A stretch of DNA of 64,000 nt, taken from assembly GCF_001570905.1 (NCBI RefSeq), contig NZ_BCSO01000009.1, forward strand, positions 1 through 64,000. Direction: 5' to 3'. Within the stretch, counting starts at the first letter, position 1; each line of letters opens with the position of its first letter. This DNA comes from [Zimmermannella] alba NBRC 15616. GTDB taxonomy: Bacteria; Actinomycetota; Actinomycetes; Actinomycetales; Microbacteriaceae. The notes under the pieces were generated by a model. It worked only from the letters and a program-made list of their open reading frames with translations. It searched no databases and was not told where the DNA came from. Of this stretch, positions 17,891-27,298 are shown piece after piece. A program made the translations under genes and the position numbers.

Positions 17891-18616
17891 ATGGCTCGAC
17901 GTGATGGGCGACTCGGCGTTGGCATCATCGGCACCGCCCCGATCGGACCAGTGCTCGCGAACGCACTCGCCGGCGCGGGCCATGCGCTGATCGGCATCGC
18001 TGCCGAGGATGAGCATGCGCGCGAACGCGTCGAAGCGATCGTCCCCGACGCCCCGATCCTCGACGAGGCGCACATTGTTGAGCGGAGCGAACTTGTCGTT
18101 CTCGCCTGCGACGACGACGAGCTGCCGGGACTCGTCGAGCGCCTCACCGAGGCGCACGCTTGGGTGCAGGGACAGCTCGTGCTCCACACTGCACCCGGTT
18201 ACGGGACGGCGATCCTCGCGCGGGCCTTCGACGCCGGCGTCATCCCTCTCGCCGTTCATCCCGCCTTTGACGTGACCGGCACCTCGCTCGACCTCACGCG
18301 CCTCCGCGAGGCTTGGTGTGCCGTCACCGCGCCGCGCCCCGTGCTCCCCATCGCGCAGGCCCTCGTCGTAGAGCTTGGCGGCGAACCCGTCATCATCGCC
18401 GAAGAAGACCGTGCCACGTATGCGGACGCTCTCGCCGCGGCAACCAGCTTCACCCGCTCGGTCATCAAGCAGTCCACCGAAGCCCTCGCCGGGATCGGCG
18501 TCGAGACCCCCGGTTTTTTGATCTCCTCGCTTGTGCGCTCGGCGGTCGACAATGCGCTTGCGGATGCGAGCCCCCACCTCCCCGAGCCAGACGACTTCGT
18601 GAGCGACGACCTCTGA
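17891..18616 (+). CDS. Rossmann-fold oxidoreductase-like protein (DUF2520)
   Basis: The 241-residue protein has an N-terminal NAD(P)-type fold (VGIIGTAPIGPVLANAL, residues 9-25), although the usual GxGxxG is relaxed to GTAPIG. A C-terminal helical domain (EEDRATYADALAAATSF...) matches the DUF2520 half found in such proteins. In actinobacteria the gene typically sits just ahead of panC, as here. The substrate is unknown, and a pantothenate-pathway link is only inferred from position. The ATG at 17891 follows GGAGG. Confidence 0.8.
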   Translation: MARRDGRLGVGIIGTAPIGPVLANALAGAGHALIGIAAEDEHARERVEAIVPDAPILDEAHIVERSELVVLACDDDELPGLVERLTEAHAWVQGQLVLHTAPGYGTAILARAFDAGVIPLAVHPAFDVTGTSLDLTRLREAWCAVTAPRPVLPIAQALVVELGGEPVIIAEEDRATYADALAAATSFTRSVIKQSTEALAGIGVETPGFLISSLVRSAVDNALADASPHLPEPDDFVSDDL

Positions 18617-18731
18617 GGCAGTACAGGTTGGCAGATTCTTTGCCTCTGTCCCGAATTCGAGGGGATAGGCAACATATCGGCAAATCTGTGCACAGAGCAC
18701 CGTGCCGCGTCGCGGGGTCTACCCTCGAATT

Positions 18732-19586
18732 GTGACGACGATTCTGAAGACCATCGCCGAGGCGCGGGAAGCTCTCGTCGACCCGCGCACGAATGGCACG
18801 ATCGCCCTCGTCCCCACGATGGGTGCGCTCCACGAGGGGCATCTCTCCCTCGTCCGCCTCGCGAAAGAACACGCAGACTTCGTCGTCGTCTCCATCTTCG
18901 TGAACCCCACCCAGTTCGGGCCCGGTGAAGATTTCGACCGCTATCCGCGCACCTTCGACGAGGATGTCGCGCTCCTTGAGGGCGCAGGCGTGGATGCTGT
19001 GTTCGCGCCCGCTGTCGACGAGATGTACCCGAAGGGCCTCGACCAGACGCTCGTCACCGGGGGCCCCGCAAGTCGCATCCTCGAGGGTGCACACCGTCCC
19101 GGCCACTTCGACGGTGCACTCACGATCGTCCACAAGCTCGTCAGCATCATCGACCCCGACCTCGCCGTCTTCGGCGAGAAGGACGCCCAGCAGCTCTTCC
19201 TCGTCCGCGCCATGGTGGATGACCTCAACCTTCGCACCGCCATCGTCGGCGCCCCCATCAACCGCGAAGACGACGGCCTCGCTCGCTCGAGCCGCAACCG
19301 CTACCTGAGCGCAGCGGACCGCGAGCTGGCTCTGCGCCTCTCGGCAGCACTCCGCGCGGCAGACGGGGCAGCGGATGCTGACGCTGCCCGCCAGATCGGC
19401 CGCGAATGTCTCGATGACAACGGTATAGTCCTCGACTATTTCGAACTCGTCGACCCGAGTACCTTCCTCCCCGTCGAGGGTGCGCACACGGGCACTGCGC
19501 TCGCGGTACTCGCCGCCCGCGTCGGCACAACTCGTCTCATCGACAACCAGCTGCTCATGCTCGGGGTATCTACAGCAGTCAATTGA
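18732..19586 (+). CDS. panC: Pantothenate synthetase
   Basis: This 284-residue enzyme joins pantoate and beta-alanine with ATP to make pantothenate, the precursor of coenzyme A. Motifs: PTMGALHEGHLSLV (with the HxGH nucleotide motif), NPTQFGPGEDFDRYPR, GEKDAQQ and the KMSKS-like SSRNRYL. I use GTG 18732, giving VTTILKTIAEARE; the frame runs ten codons further upstream without a better ribosome-binding site. The 115 bases before it contain a bulged inverted repeat (CAGATT at 18632 with AATCTG at 18683) that may include the promoter. Confidence 0.94.
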   Translation: MTTILKTIAEAREALVDPRTNGTIALVPTMGALHEGHLSLVRLAKEHADFVVVSIFVNPTQFGPGEDFDRYPRTFDEDVALLEGAGVDAVFAPAVDEMYPKGLDQTLVTGGPASRILEGAHRPGHFDGALTIVHKLVSIIDPDLAVFGEKDAQQLFLVRAMVDDLNLRTAIVGAPINREDDGLARSSRNRYLSAADRELALRLSAALRAADGAADADAARQIGRECLDDNGIVLDYFELVDPSTFLPVEGAHTGTALAVLAARVGTTRLIDNQLLMLGVSTAVN

Positions 19587-19663
19587 TCGAAGCTGTGCGC
19601 TTCCCTTATGCTTGCTGAGAAAACGAGTCGACAACGGGGCCGCTCGTGGACCGAAAGGAACGC

Positions 19664-22312
19664 ATGTCGAAGTCACGACGCGTTGCGATCAGCTCAGTGT
19701 GTGGTGTGGGGGCGCTGCTGCTCTCGCTCACAGCGATGCCGAGCGCCTTCGCCGCATCCCCCTCTCCCTCGGACGCTTCCGGGGAATCTCTCGTCAACCC
19801 TGTGGCCGTCACGAAACCGCTCACCCCGGCGCCGCTCGTGGGCGACGACGGTCGCATCATCGCGAGCGATGACGGTGCGCAACTTGACGCGGAAGCCGAG
19901 CAGCTCATCAACAAGATGCGCGACCGCATCCAGGCGGGTGACCTCTCGGTGAACGCTGAACAGCTCGCGCAAACGCTGCAAGCGGGCGCTGTTGCGACGC
20001 CCAAACCGAGCGCGACAGTGCCGGACCCCCTCAACGGCTCGGCACAGCCTGCAGATCCGGTGAACTATCGCATCCCGGCGAGCGCGAACGTGTTTGCGAA
20101 CGGTTCCGGGGGCTACACGATTCCGCGCCCCACGCCGGGTGGTCATGCCGTCGGCAATGTGCCTGCGGGGCTCGAAGAGTTCTACGCGCAGCGCGTCACC
20201 TGGGGAGACTGCACGAGCTACGACCCGGCTGGTGGCGACCTTTACGCTGAGGAAGGTATTCAGTGTGGCTACGCGATTGTGCCCCTTGACTACAACAACC
20301 CGGGCGGTCCGACTATCGCCATCGGCATGTTGAAGCGTCCCGCCTCGAACCCTGCCGAACGTATCGGCACACTCTTCATGGATCCGGGCGGTCCGGGCAG
20401 CTCGGGCATGGGGCTTGCGCTCGACATGGAAGGCGTCGGTGCCGTGCAAGACCGCTTTGACCTTGTTGGCTTTGACCCGCGCGGCGTTGGTTCGTCCCTT
20501 CCGATGATCCGTTGCGAATCGAATGCCACCTTTGATGCCATCCGCCAGGGATCTGACACCCTGACGGCTGCCCAGCAGAACCAGCTGCTGCAAGCGAAGA
20601 CGAACGACTGCTACGAGAACACGGGCGCAGCGTTCGGCATTGACGGCCACGACTTCATCTCCCAGAGCGGCACGGGCAACGTCGTGCGCGACCTCGACGT
20701 GCTGCGTTCTGTCGTCGGCGACGAGCAGATCAACTATCTCGGATACTCCTACGGCACCTCGATCGGTTACCAGTACATGATGGCGTTCCCGGACAACATT
20801 CGCGCCCTCATCCTCGACGCGGTCGTCAACCCGTTTGAGAACAACGAGGCAGAGCTTGCGAAGTATCAGCAGTACTTCGCGAATGTCCCGGTCACGGGCG
20901 ACCTCGACCAGATCGCAGGTTTCCAAGCCACCTTCGAGCAGTTCATGGCCTCGTGTGCCGCGAATGACGGTTGGCCGCTCCAGGACGGAGGCCAGAAGAT
21001 CCCCTGCGCGCTGGGAACCTCGGGGGACACGGCCCAGATGCTCGCCAAGTATCAGTCCATCGCGCAGCAGGCGTGGGGTGGAACCGCGTACGAGACGAAG
21101 GAAGCGAATCCCGTCGATCGACGTCCGCTGAGCTTCGCCGACATGACGCAGGGAACGATCATGGCGATGTATTCGGAGCGGCTGTGGCCCGTGCTCAACG
21201 CTGCCCTCGCGGCACTTGAGGGAAGCGGCGACGCCACCACGATGATGCTGCTCGCCGACAACTATTACAACCGCGATGCCGCCGGTGAGTACGAGCTGAC
21301 GGATGCTGCGTTCCGCACGATCTGGTGCACCGACCGTGGCACCCCGCCGGGGAAGAACGATGACCCCGCCGGACTGTCGGCAGAAATGGCGGAGCAATAC
21401 CGTGTGGCACCGTTCACTGATCCGGGCCTCACCGCGGATGGCACCCAGAGGGGCATCGAACCCGTGAATGACTGGTGCACCTATTACCAGGACCAGTTCA
21501 CGATGCCTGCCGGCCAGTCGCTGGAGGCGATGCCGAATGTGCTGTTCATTGCCGGCTCGTATGACTCGGCGACGCCGTATCACAACGGCGTGGTGGCAGC
21601 CGCGGCTTCGGGGACGACCCTTCTGACGGTTGCCACGAACTCGCACGGTTCGTTCCTCTCCGGGTCGGAGTGCGCGACCGCCATCGGTGAGCGCTACCTG
21701 TTTGATCTGGTGGTGCCGAATGACATCCCTGGTCAGTCGGGCATGAACACGAAGGACATCTACTCCAACAAGATCACCGGGAATGAGTGCCAGGTGCATT
21801 CGTTCCGTCCTGAACCGACCCTTTCATCTGCGCGAGGGGCTGGCGGTGAGCTGGTGACGCTGAGTGCGAGCGGTCTCGTGCGCAACATCGAGTACGAGCT
21901 CGCCCTCCCGGCTGAGTTCGGTGGGATGAGCGTGAAGGGCACCTCTGACGTGCACGGTGCTTTGACCCTGACCGTGCAGCTTCCGGCGGGTGTCGCGGCG
22001 GGGGACTACCCGATTTCGATCGTGCCGTCTGACCTCGCCGACAACGACCCTGTCGTCAAGGCGGAGGCTGTGCTCACGGTCGTGGGCGCCAGCAGCGGCG
22101 CCCAGTCGCCGACTCCGAGCGCCAGTGCGGCCGCGGCTCCTGACAGCCCGGCTCCGAGCATGCTGCCGGAAGCACGCGACGGGGGTTCGCTGTCCACGAC
22201 CGGTATTGACGCATCCCTGCTGTGGATGACGCTCGCTGGGGCCGTCGTGCTTGCCGCGAGCGGTCTGATCCTGCGCCGCGGTGCCAGGGTTGACGAAGAA
22301 GCTAATTCATAA
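19664..22312 (+). CDS. Secreted tripeptidyl-aminopeptidase-like alpha/beta hydrolase with sorting-type tail
   Basis: This 882-residue protein has a signal peptide (residues 1-30, cleavage near AFA-AS) and an alpha/beta-hydrolase core of the SlpD/SlpE, TAP-like family. The oxyanion region is MDPGGPGSSG and the nucleophile elbow GYSYGTS, with DPRGVGSS before it. The C-terminal TAP-like segment carries the expected Asp/His residues (AGSYDSATPYHNG, NSHGSFLSG). A beta-sandwich-like region (about 720-800), a Pro/Ser/Ala linker, LSTTG, a hydrophobic helix and RRGAR follow, so the enzyme is probably wall- or membrane-anchored. It should release short N-terminal peptides from extracellular protein. 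The ATG at 19664 follows AAAGGAA; GTG 19646 is also in frame. A hairpin follows the stop. Confidence 0.87.
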   Translation: MSKSRRVAISSVCGVGALLLSLTAMPSAFAASPSPSDASGESLVNPVAVTKPLTPAPLVGDDGRIIASDDGAQLDAEAEQLINKMRDRIQAGDLSVNAEQLAQTLQAGAVATPKPSATVPDPLNGSAQPADPVNYRIPASANVFANGSGGYTIPRPTPGGHAVGNVPAGLEEFYAQRVTWGDCTSYDPAGGDLYAEEGIQCGYAIVPLDYNNPGGPTIAIGMLKRPASNPAERIGTLFMDPGGPGSSGMGLALDMEGVGAVQDRFDLVGFDPRGVGSSLPMIRCESNATFDAIRQGSDTLTAAQQNQLLQAKTNDCYENTGAAFGIDGHDFISQSGTGNVVRDLDVLRSVVGDEQINYLGYSYGTSIGYQYMMAFPDNIRALILDAVVNPFENNEAELAKYQQYFANVPVTGDLDQIAGFQATFEQFMASCAANDGWPLQDGGQKIPCALGTSGDTAQMLAKYQSIAQQAWGGTAYETKEANPVDRRPLSFADMTQGTIMAMYSERLWPVLNAALAALEGSGDATTMMLLADNYYNRDAAGEYELTDAAFRTIWCTDRGTPPGKNDDPAGLSAEMAEQYRVAPFTDPGLTADGTQRGIEPVNDWCTYYQDQFTMPAGQSLEAMPNVLFIAGSYDSATPYHNGVVAAAASGTTLLTVATNSHGSFLSGSECATAIGERYLFDLVVPNDIPGQSGMNTKDIYSNKITGNECQVHSFRPEPTLSSARGAGGELVTLSASGLVRNIEYELALPAEFGGMSVKGTSDVHGALTLTVQLPAGVAAGDYPISIVPSDLADNDPVVKAEAVLTVVGASSGAQSPTPSASAAAAPDSPAPSMLPEARDGGSLSTTGIDASLLWMTLAGAVVLAASGLILRRGARVDEEANS

Positions 22313-22325
22313 CGTCGCATATTGA

Positions 22326-22359
22326 AGCGGTGGCCCGGTCGAGATGCCGGGCCACCGCT
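22326..22359 (+). terminator. Hairpin after the TAP-like hydrolase gene
   Basis: Perfect 13-bp arms (AGCGGTGGCCCGG / CCGGGCCACCGCT) with an 8-base loop lie 14 bases past the stop. There is no T-run, so it is a U-less terminator of the kind common in actinobacteria. Confidence 0.7.
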
Positions 22360-22499
22360 GTGCGTGGGTGGATTGTGCTTGCTGTCGTGTTCGCCTGCTG
22401 CAGTCATTGCTCCGGGAGATGTTGGGGCAAGCAGGCGAACCTTCCGTCCACAAAACAGTGGACAATAGAATCCCCGCCCAACAAACGCAGGAGTATGAA

Positions 22500-24020
22500 T
22501 TGGCTGAGCAGCCCACGCCCGCAGACCCGACTGAGCTCACCGAAGCCGAGGCTTCGGAGCAGAAGCAGGTGCGCCTGGGCAAGCGAAAGCGCATGCTCGA
22601 GGAGGGCGTGAACCCGTACCCGGTGTCGCTGCCCATCACGCACTCGATCCCCGAGGTCGTCGCCGCCCACCCGGTCGCCGAGCTTGAGCCCGGCGCTGAG
22701 ACCGGGGATGTCGTTGCCCTCGCTGGCCGCGTCATCCACGTCCGCAACACCGGCAAGCTCTGCTTCGCAGCGCTCCAGGCTGGCGGCGGCGAGCGCATCC
22801 AGCTCATGCTTTCGCAGGCAAACGTCGGCGAAGACGCCCTCCAGCGCTGGAAGGAGCTCGTCGACCTCGGCGACCACGTCTTCGCCAAGGGTGAGGTCGT
22901 CGTCTCCAAGCGCGGTGAACTCTCGATCATGGTCGACGAGTGGCAGATGGCTTCGAAGGCGCTGCGTCCCCTCCCGAACCTCCACTCGGAGCTCAACGAG
23001 GAAACCCGCGTCCGCGCTCGCTACCTCGACCTCATCACGCGCGAGGCGGCCCGCCAGACGGTTCGCACCCGTGCCCTCACGAACGCGTCGCTGCGCGACA
23101 CCTTTGCCAAGCACGGCTTCCTCGAGGTGGAGACGCCGATGCTGCAAGTCATGCACGGTGGTGCTGCGGCTCGTCCCTTCGCAACCCACTCGAACGCCTT
23201 CGACACGGAGCTGTACCTGCGCATCGCACCGGAGCTCTACCTCAAGCGCGCCGTCGTCGGTGGCCTTGAGCGCGTGTTCGAGATCAATCGCAACTTCCGC
23301 AACGAGGGTGCTGACTCGACGCACTCGCCCGAGTTCGCGATGCTCGAGGCGTACGAGGCCTACGGCGACTACAACTCGATCGCTGACCTCACGCAGGAGC
23401 TCATCCAGAACGCAGCCATGGCGGTTGCGGGTTCGCACGTCGTCACCTGGCACGACGGCACGCAGTTCGACCTCGGTGGCGACTGGGACCGCCTCTCGAT
23501 GTACCCCTCGCTCTCGGATGCTGCGGGCGTGAAGATCACTCCCGAGACCCCGATCGAGGAGCTTGCCGCACTCGCCGAGAAGGCTGGCGTTGAGGTGAAC
23601 GCCAAGACCGCGACGCCGGGCAAGTACGTCGAGGAGCTCTGGGAACACTTCGTGAAGGAGCACCTCGAGCGTCCGACCTTCGTCATGGATTTCCCGCTCG
23701 ACACCTCACCGCTCACCGCGAACCACCGCGAGGTTCCGGGTGTTGTCGAGAAGTGGGACCTCTACGTTCGCGGCTTCGAGCTCGCGACGGGCTACTCGGA
23801 GCTCGTCGACCCGGTTGAGCAGCGCGCCCGCTTCGTCGAGCAGGCGAAGCTTGCTGGCCGCGGTGACGACGAGGCGATGCCGCTCGACGAAGACTTCCTT
23901 GCCGCGCTCGAGCACGCGATGCCGCCGTCGGGTGGCATGGGTATGGGCATTGACCGTCTCCTTATGGCCCTCACGGGTCTTGGTATCCGTGAAACGGTGC
24001 TCTTCCCGCTCGTCAAGTAG
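22500..24020 (+). CDS. lysS: Lysyl-tRNA synthetase, class II
   Basis: This 506-residue class II aminoacyl-tRNA synthetase charges tRNA-Lys. An OB-fold anticodon-binding domain (about residues 65-170) precedes the catalytic core. Motif 1 is EVETPMLQVMHGG, motif 2 is FRNEGADSTHSPEF and motif 3 is GMGMGIDRLLM. The start is set by AGGAG six bases ahead of a TTG at 22500; the upstream in-frame ATGs give sequence unlike LysS, and the protein then has the usual family length. A TTG start for an essential gene is less common but well supported by the spacing. Confidence 0.94.
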   Translation: MAEQPTPADPTELTEAEASEQKQVRLGKRKRMLEEGVNPYPVSLPITHSIPEVVAAHPVAELEPGAETGDVVALAGRVIHVRNTGKLCFAALQAGGGERIQLMLSQANVGEDALQRWKELVDLGDHVFAKGEVVVSKRGELSIMVDEWQMASKALRPLPNLHSELNEETRVRARYLDLITREAARQTVRTRALTNASLRDTFAKHGFLEVETPMLQVMHGGAAARPFATHSNAFDTELYLRIAPELYLKRAVVGGLERVFEINRNFRNEGADSTHSPEFAMLEAYEAYGDYNSIADLTQELIQNAAMAVAGSHVVTWHDGTQFDLGGDWDRLSMYPSLSDAAGVKITPETPIEELAALAEKAGVEVNAKTATPGKYVEELWEHFVKEHLERPTFVMDFPLDTSPLTANHREVPGVVEKWDLYVRGFELATGYSELVDPVEQRARFVEQAKLAGRGDDEAMPLDEDFLAALEHAMPPSGGMGMGIDRLLMALTGLGIRETVLFPLVK

Positions 24021-24077
24021 CGCTCGCGCAACTGAGCTGATCGCAACTGCGCGGCACTTGACCACCTCACAGCTGAG

Positions 24078-24234
24078 ATGGTCGAGTAGCCGCGCAGCGG
24101 CGTATCGGGGACACGCGGTGTGGCAGTGTGTGCACGGGCGGTCTCGATACACCGCCTTCGGGCGGCACCGGGGGATCGAGTCGGCCGTGGGCCGTATCGA
24201 GATCTCGACCACCTCGCGTACGCGCGAGTAGACT
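24078..24234. repeat. REP-like repeat cluster (GATAC...CTACTCGACC type)
   Basis: Three related units lie in the gap after lysS. GGTCGAGTAGCCGC-GCA-GCGGCGTATC at 24080 is a short palindromic unit on the minus strand. TCTCGATACACCGCC-TTC-GGGCGGC at 24142 is a second, and CTCGACCACCTCGCG...CGCGAGTAG at 24212 is a third. I recall similar GATACGCC...GGCTACTCGACC elements scattered through Microbacteriaceae genomes. No other copy is seen in this window. Confidence 0.55.
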
Positions 24235-24243
24235 GATCCGACC

Positions 24244-24456
24244 ATGGATTTCTGGATGAACGCGCTCTGGTCGGTGACCCCGACCATCGTCATCGGCACT
24301 TTCTTCGGATTCATCATCCGCGCCTGCATCGTCGGCGACCGCAATGAGCGTCGTATGCGACAGCAGGTGGAAGCCGAAGAGCGCGCGCGTCTCGGCCTGC
24401 CGCCGAAGGAAGCCGCCGCGTCGAACGCAGCAGTCTCCACTGCCACGACCAAGTAA
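24244..24456 (+). CDS. Small single-pass membrane protein
   Basis: The 70-residue protein has an N-terminal membrane helix (about residues 8-28) followed by a charged helical tail (DRNERRMRQQVEAEERARLGLP). Proteins of this design are common next to lysS in Microbacteriaceae-type genomes, as far as I recall, but no function is known. The ATG at 24244 lies 223 bases past lysS. No strong ribosome-binding site is visible, so expression depends on weak signals or a leaderless start. Confidence 0.65.
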   Translation: MDFWMNALWSVTPTIVIGTFFGFIIRACIVGDRNERRMRQQVEAEERARLGLPPKEAAASNAAVSTATTK

Positions 24457-24475
24457 CGCATCCACGGGGAGCCCC

Positions 24476-25771
24476 ATGACCGGCTCAGCATCACTCGGCC
24501 GGCGAGTGCTCGAATGGCTCGTCCCGGCGCGCATCGGGATGCCCTTCCGTCGCGTGCTCGGCGCCAACACCATCTCGAACCTTGGTGACGGCATCCTCAT
24601 CGCGGCTGGTCCGCTGCTTGCGGCAAGTCTCACCGACGACCCGTTCTTCATCTCGATTGCGGCGCTCGTCGTGCAACTGCCGTGGCTCGTACTGAGCCTC
24701 GGTGCCGGGGTGATCGTCGACCGCCTGCCGCGGCTTCCGCTCATTCACATCGCCTCCTGGGTGCGGGCCGCCGTTCTCACGGTCCTCATCGCCCTCATTG
24801 GGTTGAGCGTCCTCGACCTGCCGATGCTGTTCGTGTGCCTGTTTGCGCTCGGATGCTGCGAAGTGTTCCTCGACACGAGCTGGTCGTCGATCGTCCCCGA
24901 CCTTGTGCCGTCGCGGGAACTTGGCATCGCGAATGCCCGCCTGAGCGCGAGTCACCGCATCATGAACCAGCTGCTCGGGCCAGCGCTCGGTGGCCTGCTC
25001 TTTGTTGTCGCCCACGCGATCCCGTACGGTGTGGCCGTGGTGACGACCCTGCTCGCGCTCGTCGTCATTGCCGGCATGCGGGTACCCGACCACCGTGATC
25101 CGGATGCTGCTGACTCGGTTGAGCAAGGTCTTGCTCGGCTCCGCACTGAGCTCGCGGAGGGCATCTCGTGGCTCTGGAACCACGCCCCCATGCGTGTGCT
25201 CTCGCTCACGCTCTTCGCCTTCAACATCACGTACGGCATCACCTGGGGTTTGCTCGTGATCTGAGCGACCCGGACGCTCGGGCTCGATGCGGGTGGCTAT
25301 GGCCTCCTCATGGCGGTGAGCGCGGTTGGTGGTGTCGTCGGCGCTGCCGCCTACGGCTGGCTGGAAGAACGATGTAGCTACGGCCTCATCATGCGGGTGT
25401 CGCTGAGCCTCGAAGTACTCGTGCACGCAAGCTTCGCGATGACGAGCCACTGGGGCTTTGCCGTGCCGATCTTCCTTGTCTTCGGTGCGTACGACACGGT
25501 GTGGACCGGCATCAACCAGACGATTCGCGGCCGTGCCGTCCCGAGTGCGGTGCGCGGCCGCGTCTCGGCGGTGTTCATGCTTGCGAACTTTGGCGGTATC
25601 GCGATCGGTACCCCTATCGGTGGTGCCATCGCGAGCCTCACGAGCGTCTCAACGGCGATGTGGTGCGCGGCGGCAGGAACTGCGCTTGCCCTCGCCCTGG
25701 TGTGGCGGATGTTGCCGAAGATCGCGGAGGCTGGCGCGATGCCTGAGGGCACTGCGCAACCCCACAGCTAA
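24476..25771 (+). pseudogene. MFS transporter interrupted by an in-frame TGA
   Basis: A 432-codon major facilitator superfamily gene is broken only by TGA at 25262-25264 (codon 263). The protein before the stop (NTISNLGDGILIAAGPLLAAS, VDRLPRLPLI, about seven helices) continues in the same frame after it (RTLGLDAGGYGLLMAVSAVGG, FGAYDTVWTGINQTIRGRAVP) to a normal end. Relatives have an aromatic residue at this place (LVxW/Y before the LGL motif), so a single G-to-A change from TGG is the simplest history. Both halves keep normal coding character, so the event is recent or the codon is read through. The transporter group is the enterobactin-exporter/drug-efflux-like MFS; the substrate is unknown. 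Confidence 0.8.
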
Positions 25772-25849
25772 TTCCGGGATGCGGGGCCTAAGGTCGGCAC
25801 GACCACTCGACCAGGCCGCCCCGACGGCATCCATGCTCGGAGATTTCAT

Positions 25850-27103
25850 ATGCGCACATCCGCTCGCTTGCTTGCGGCGTGCGCACTCCTCGCAGTCGGG
25901 TCTGGGTCGATGTGTGGATGCGTGGAGACCGAGGAGGCGACGGTCGATCCCCACGTCGCGGCAGTGGATGACACGCTCAAGCAGATCGACGGCGTCACGA
26001 GTGTGACCGCCGATGGTGAAGGCTCCTCCGGCAATGTCTACCTCACGGTGAACCTGGCCGAGCAACTCTCGCCCGAGGCACTCTCCGAGGTGGCCCGCGT
26101 CACGAAGGAATTCGTTGACACACCGCTGGCAGCTGCAGGAAGTGGTGCGACAGCCCACGCAGAACTCGTGCTCGGCAACGCGAGCTACAGTTATTTCGAG
26201 CCGAGCACCGTCGCGGATGTCGAGCAGCAGGTGTCGTACTGGTCGCAGCTGTCAGCGCTCGGCTTCTCATCCGTTCGCATCGACACACTGGATGTTTTTG
26301 TTGCTGGGCCAGGCCCTTCGACCGCCCCGGGCGGCGAAGCAGCAGCCGGTGATGCCGCGCCCGTGGAAGGGCATCTCGCCTCCGAGGTGCACGATGCCTT
26401 CGGGAATGCTGCAGTCGCGACCTCCTCCGCCTCGCCGAGCCCGAGCGCTCCGGAATACACCGACCCCGTATCCGATTCGAATGCGCCGCGCTACGTGCAC
26501 CTCGATGCCACCTCGCCGAGTGGTGTTGACGATGCGGCACGCTTAATCGAATCAGCGCGCGCGATCGATGATCCAGGGGCGAGCGCGGGCGCGTGGGACC
26601 TCACGCTCCTCGACGGTCGCGTCCGCGGTGAGTTCCTGAAGCCCGAGATGCCGTCCTCGCAGGAGGTTGACCGCCTGGCCTCCTTCGGCGACGAGCTCGC
26701 GAAGCTCAAGGGTGAGAACGCCATCCACATCGTCGAATCGCCCAACGGCTCCACCGAGCGACGGGCAGAACTGGCCCTCTTCAACGACGAACTGAGCGAG
26801 CACTCCAAGACAACCATTGAGGATGCGTTCCTCGAGAGCAGTTCCGGTCGCGCCGTCGAACACATCCTCGGCACCCTCGACGACGGTGCCGGTAGCTGGC
26901 GCCTTTCGGTCATGGGAAGCCCCCTCACCGGAGCCAACAACTTTGAATTCGCTGTCGAAGTGAACGACTGCGTTTTCCACAGCGACGACAACTGGCGAAA
27001 GCTCAGCAGCCACCTCGGCAATGTGTGGCTTGCCCAGCGCGCGGGCGCCGATCCGCGGTCCGTCGCGACCGGCCGCTGCCACGTCTCACGCGGCGGCAAC
27101 TAG
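25850..27103 (+). CDS. Lipoprotein of unknown function
   Basis: This 417-residue protein has a lipoprotein-type signal (MRTSARLLAACALLAVG) ending at SMCGC, where either Cys (residue 21 or 23) could be lipidated. The mature part shows two similar alpha/beta halves rich in Asp/Ala and separated by an Ala/Pro/Ser linker near residues 155-205. I do not recognise the family. The ATG at 25850 is 78 bases after the broken MFS gene and 195 bases before the clpC start; no clear ribosome-binding site is seen. It is outward-facing and probably extracytoplasmic. Confidence 0.7.
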   Translation: MRTSARLLAACALLAVGSGSMCGCVETEEATVDPHVAAVDDTLKQIDGVTSVTADGEGSSGNVYLTVNLAEQLSPEALSEVARVTKEFVDTPLAAAGSGATAHAELVLGNASYSYFEPSTVADVEQQVSYWSQLSALGFSSVRIDTLDVFVAGPGPSTAPGGEAAAGDAAPVEGHLASEVHDAFGNAAVATSSASPSPSAPEYTDPVSDSNAPRYVHLDATSPSGVDDAARLIESARAIDDPGASAGAWDLTLLDGRVRGEFLKPEMPSSQEVDRLASFGDELAKLKGENAIHIVESPNGSTERRAELALFNDELSEHSKTTIEDAFLESSSGRAVEHILGTLDDGAGSWRLSVMGSPLTGANNFEFAVEVNDCVFHSDDNWRKLSSHLGNVWLAQRAGADPRSVATGRCHVSRGGN

Positions 27104-27298
27104 GCGTCCCACCCTCCCGTCACCGCGGAGCAGGGTGTGGGACGGCGCGGGGATGACCTTTGCGCCCACCCCGGGCCTCATCCGCCGCTGGCGAACAGCG
27201 CCCCACAGGGCCGCGCGGCTCCGTACATTGGTTCGCATACGGCTCGCGACCGGTCCATCGTCGATCGAGGTCCTGGCCGCGAAGCAAGGAGGAACCGA

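Noticed and set aside
27104-27298. ClgR operator ahead of clpC
   Set aside because: CGC/GCG-rich spots exist but none has the CGC-5-GCG spacing I would expect.
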